64,000 nt of DNA from NCBI RefSeq assembly GCF_019578655.1, contig NC_063265.1:23298285-23362284 (forward strand), given 5' to 3'. The notes under the pieces were generated by a model. The model saw nothing but the letters and a program-made list of their open reading frames with translations. It ran no database searches and was not told the origin of the DNA. The stretch is from Ricinus communis (taxonomy: Eukaryota > Streptophyta > Magnoliopsida > Malpighiales > Euphorbiaceae). The first letter of the stretch is position 1, and each line of letters starts with the position of its first letter. A program made the position numbers and the translations under genes. This document shows, piece by piece, positions 60,033 to 64,000 of the stretch.

Positions 60033-61030
60033 TTCTTTTGCAGACTGGTTTTCAACAGCCATTCTTACTTCCAATCTGATCGCGAGCGAAGGATGCTAAT
60101 AACTCCAGCACATACTTTCACATGATCATGCATCAACAATAAGAAATCCAAGCATTGATCTTAGCGAGGCCCCTATTGATTACAGGGGAACAAACATTTT
60201 AAACTACATTCCCATGTCCAACGTTTGATGGGATATATACATGTTGAAATCCTGAGAGGACAGGGGTGGGGCTGTGGAGTTGGAGGCTTATGCACTCTTA
60301 AGATTCTCGACTCAGTAGTACTAGATTTAAAATCCATAGAAACCCTTCATTTGCATATGCCCACGTTTATTGACTGCTTCTCAACATTAATTGTTTTTTT
60401 TTCCTTTTTTCTTTTTCACTCACACAGAGACATTTACTTTTATGGGGATAGTATACATACTTTTGCACAGAATAAGTGCCTTCCATTAAAGATCCTGTAG
60501 ACTTTAATGAATAAGATCAGATGTTCATGTTTCATTTCTTTAGCTGACTCAGAAAGTTCAATTCTACTTTTGTTTTCATTCCCTTTATGTTCATCTGCAT
60601 AATTAAATGGTTGCTAGTGTATGAACTGATGTGGAAATTCTTAATGAAGAAATGGAGCAGTCAGGAATTAGATTATTCAGTGAGTTGAGCTGTATTGGAT
60701 TGACATAAACTTGTTTTTGATGTGTACAGTGTAAACATGATGGATGGTTCCCTTGTCGGCTGGATATATTTATTTAAGTTCACATTGACCAGAAAACTTT
60801 TACTCTGTTTTCTGCAACGCGTTTGCTCATATTAGTTTACGAAATTGAAACTTGCAAATCGAAGAAAAGGGAACCCAAGAGACATTCAAGCAAATTACGC
60901 TCTACGGAGAAAATCAAGACAATTTTACATAAATTTGATCTATTCCGTAATTTTATAAATAAATTTATTTTATTATTTATTGTATTATTAATTGATGTAG
61001 TTTATTTTTATCAGTTATATCAATAAATAA
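60033..61030 (+). other. 3' flank of MED26b
   Basis: The probable 3' UTR covers the first few hundred bases; AATAA-type words occur near 60510 and 60601. No further gene. Confidence 0.5.
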
Positions 61031-61289
61031 AGAAATTTGATGTCTAAAAACAGTTCGAGTCGGAATTGGCTTGGGTTCATTATGAGGAGTGGAACATTGC
61101 AGAGTCCCACTTTCTAAAGTTGGTTGTTCTTTTTGACACCTTTCTCCCAAAGACTCGTCCCTTTCTTAATAGAATAAAAACATGAAGGTCATTGTTGATC
61201 GCATTGAGGAAAAAGAAAAAAGAAGGCCAAAAAGGAAAACCCAATTTTCTGATTTCTTTTCCCGAATAATATTTTGAGATGCTTTCAGC

Positions 61290-61429
61290 CATTCATAGCT
61301 TTATATAAAATCTTTTGAGTTGATTAGGTTTGTAACGAACGAGCATAGATATTAATATTATTTGATGCCAAAAATTGGTTTTAATCAGACCCATGTGTCA
61401 AATATAATATTAATATAAAGCTATGAGTG
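61290..61429. repeat. Small inverted-repeat structure
   Basis: cattcatagctttatat (61290-61306) pairs with atataaagctatgagtg (61413-61429) at 16 of 17 positions. Inside, atattaatattatttga and tcaaatataatattaatat form a second pair. It could be a MITE relic, but no target duplication was seen. Confidence 0.4.
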
Positions 61430-64000
61430 TAATTCCAAAACCCATTTTGATTATATAATCGCAATGGCACTCAATTTGATTTACTTAAATTTAAAATCCA
61501 AAATTTGAAATATATAATAATAATAATAAATACGCGTTTAAAGAAGAAGTTATGATGGATAAAGATCCAAGGAAATGTTTTTGTTCGAGTAAGAATGAAA
61601 AACATGAGGATGATTTGATTTTTGGTATCACAGTCAGACAGCTTTACAGAGTCAAACTATTGACACCACAGAGATGTGTCCACGTGATACACGTGCGCTT
61701 TATAATCTGACCAAAATGGTGCCCCAACCCAACAAGATTATATCTACTTCCTTTCGCTAATTTTGATGAGTCATCGTGTCCGTTCATTTCCTTTATGAAA
61801 ATTTGACTACTGTATTATATTTATTGTAGGATACGATATTGCTTTTCATTCTTACTTTTGGGACTACTACTCTAGGAAACTTAGTCCATGTATTCTTTCT
61901 TTCCCATCTTAATTGTTTTCTTTCTTTTTGGGGGTTTTCTACAAAAGTATAAATATATCTTACAATCAAATTCTCTTCTTACGATTTTTCTTTTAAACAA
62001 AATTCTAGTTATATAGTATTTTTTATATATTTATTGATATTCTTTTGATATATTGTTACCATTAAATAATTTTTTTTAATTTTATTTTAATATATTATAT
62101 AAATTTTTTTGATATTTTATTGGTATTCTTTTATTTTATTTTCATTATCATTAAATAACTTTCTAAATTTCATTTTAATATATCTTCATGTATTTTTAGA
62201 TTGCATTATGAAAATTTTTTGAAAGATGTATCTTCATATCATTAAAACACACTAGTTGCTATAAAAAATATAATATTATTAAACTTATAAATACCAAACA
62301 TAAAAATATAAAAAAATGACAAATTTTTCTCATTCGGTCCATTTCATAGTAATACAAGTTAAAATAATATATTATCGGTATCTTATAAATATATTTTTAG
62401 TATGTTTTCTGAACGAAATTTTGAAAAAAAAAAATCAGTTTGGTATCTTATAGATATATTTTTAATATTTTTTCTAACAAAATTAAAATAATAAAATTTT
62501 ATTATCTTTTAGGTATACTGTTTAATATTTTTTTGATGATATTTTAAAAACATAAAAAATTATAAATAACTGAATTTAAAATAATATGAATTAAAAATAA
62601 TCTCCTTTCAGCTTTTCTAGGTATATATTTAATATTTTTTTTCTAAAAAAATGTAAAAATAAAAATTTTGAAATAGATTTGTAAGATTTTCTTTTAACCG
62701 TTAAAATAATTCTTTTAGAAAAAAATACTACCCGTGAAATATCTTTTATCTTTTTCTATTCTAAATATTGTCCACGTTCTATTTTCAATTTTATATTGAT
62801 TGGGTAATGAGTATGAATAATCCTATACGTGAAAGAAGTGCATTGGATGAGTAGGGTATGGATAGCATTAGAGATACTGAATGGGCGAGCTGATTCAGAT
62901 TTGGATAACATGGTGCTACACTTTTTGGATCATTTTATATTTGACTATTTCGAATTTAAATTTTTTAAAATTTAAATAATTTTAAATTCGAACAATGTCG
63001 GGTCCTGCTCGTTTTAGGTTCGAATCTTTATGCTTTACTTTCCTTTTTTGAGTTCAAATCAAGTTGGGTTTAGATAAACTCTATTACAGAATGCTTTAGA
63101 TTTCAGATCAAATTTTATATTAATTTATCATACTAAAATTAAATTTTTAAATTAAATTTTTTAATTTTATTTTTTAATCTTATGAATTTTATTTAATATA
63201 ATTTTATATATTTAATTTTCTTAAAGTTTTCTAGTTAAAGATTTGATTTACTAGTGGTAGACCATCTTTTTTATTATATTTGTCTATTGTTTGTTTGTTG
63301 AACTATCGATTTATCTAGCTAACCGATTCTTATAAAAATTGCTATAACTATAAAAAGTGTTTCCTCTTCAAAATCGATAAAAACAAAAAAAAGAGCTACT
63401 CCTTACTCAAGTTCCCAATGAATAATGAACACTAAGCCCGTCATACTATGACAGAAGTTTTGAGAATTCAAGAAAAGGTCATTAAATAAAATAACTAGCT
63501 TGAATGAATATATTACAAAAAACTAGTACCAAAACTAATTGTATATGTTAATTAAATGTCATAAAATTATTATTTTTATTTTAATAAAAAGTTAAGTTTT
63601 TAGTCATTTTGATTTTGAACTGAGTTATGTTGGTTATAAATTTGGATATTATTGAGTCTCAGATCGTGTCGATTTCATATTATTTTTAACTCTTAACTGT
63701 TCGGGCTTGGTTATTTTGATCTTAGGTCACTTCAGTCTCGCTTTGCTTCGGAGTCTGAGTCATTTTGGGCTTTAGCAAATTGAGATATTTAATTTTTTTT
63801 TTAAAGTTTGGGTTCGAAGATATCGAATTTCAAGCGAGTATGATCGAATTTTGGATTTCAAATCAAATTCTACCATCTTTATATAGTATACTACCCTACT
63901 AAGTTAAATGTGGAGTATTATAGATTAAATATTAAATTTATTAATCTTATTTCGAATTATTTCAGATTCGGATTTTTTTCGGTCCTTAATTGTTTTATGC
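61430..64000. other. AT-rich intergenic DNA with degenerate repeats
   Basis: 61670-61770 has an ACGTG cluster (cacgtgatacacgtgcgc). From 62000 to 62690 there are diverged repeats of ggtatcttatagatatatttt/taatatttttt-like words. From 62940 on, words such as aatttaaattcgaa and gggttcgaa suggest non-autonomous transposon relics. No gene recognised. Confidence 0.45.

Overview
The window is nuclear DNA from a eudicot plant. It is AT-rich, with two spliced genes of plant-wide families at its edges and about 45 kb of nested LTR retrotransposons and DNA transposons between them. Gene sequence and repeat style fit a rosid, perhaps Malpighiales/Euphorbiaceae, but the species call is a guess.

Left edge (1-5988, + strand): the last three exons of a RAD5/HLTF-type SNF2 ATPase with an embedded RING finger (SMARCA3-like 1). 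Right edge (57129-60032, + strand): a complete nine-exon gene for Mediator subunit 26b (MED26b), with a TFIIS N-terminal-type domain. From memory the Arabidopsis orthologues are neighbours (At5g05130 and At5g05140), so the window looks like a conserved gene pair pushed about 51 kb apart by transposons.

7637-22437: a minus-strand Ty1-copia element (B). Its 3' LTR holds a solo gypsy LTR (TSD ACTTG). Its body holds a hAT-type non-autonomous element (TIRs, 7/8 TSD), a plus-strand copia LTR-gag fragment, and a 5.46-kb Mutator-like element (MULE) with matching TIRs and a perfect 9-bp TSD. The MULE carries a broken transposase with two introns and, converging on it, a previously hidden broken GRF zinc-finger gene.

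22438-32366: a plus-strand Sirevirus-like Ty1-copia element (A): truncated 5' LTR, tRNA-Met PBS, long gag with two zinc knuckles, broken pol, an env-like extra ORF, polypurine tract and 3' LTR. Its RNase H is split by a 0.87-kb LTR-like unit.

33482-52148: a nest bounded by two ~490-bp direct LTR-like repeats. A plus-strand chromovirus (Tekay/Del-like) pol is split exactly at CATTC by a 12.4-kb minus-strand Tat/Athila-like element (35743-48126; tRNA-Asp PBS, gag-protease, no usable reverse transcriptase). That element contains three solo LTRs of other families, each with a perfect 5-bp TSD (CGTCC, CCGGC, GTCTA). A ~95-bp tandem array follows at 49.7-50.5 kb.

52149-56460 and 60033-64000 are AT-rich intergenic DNA; the first has a G-box/CCAAT-rich island at 53.5-53.9 kb. 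The transposon genes are all visibly broken, and the two edge genes are the only ones expected to be functional. No tRNA, rRNA or CRISPR array was recognised.
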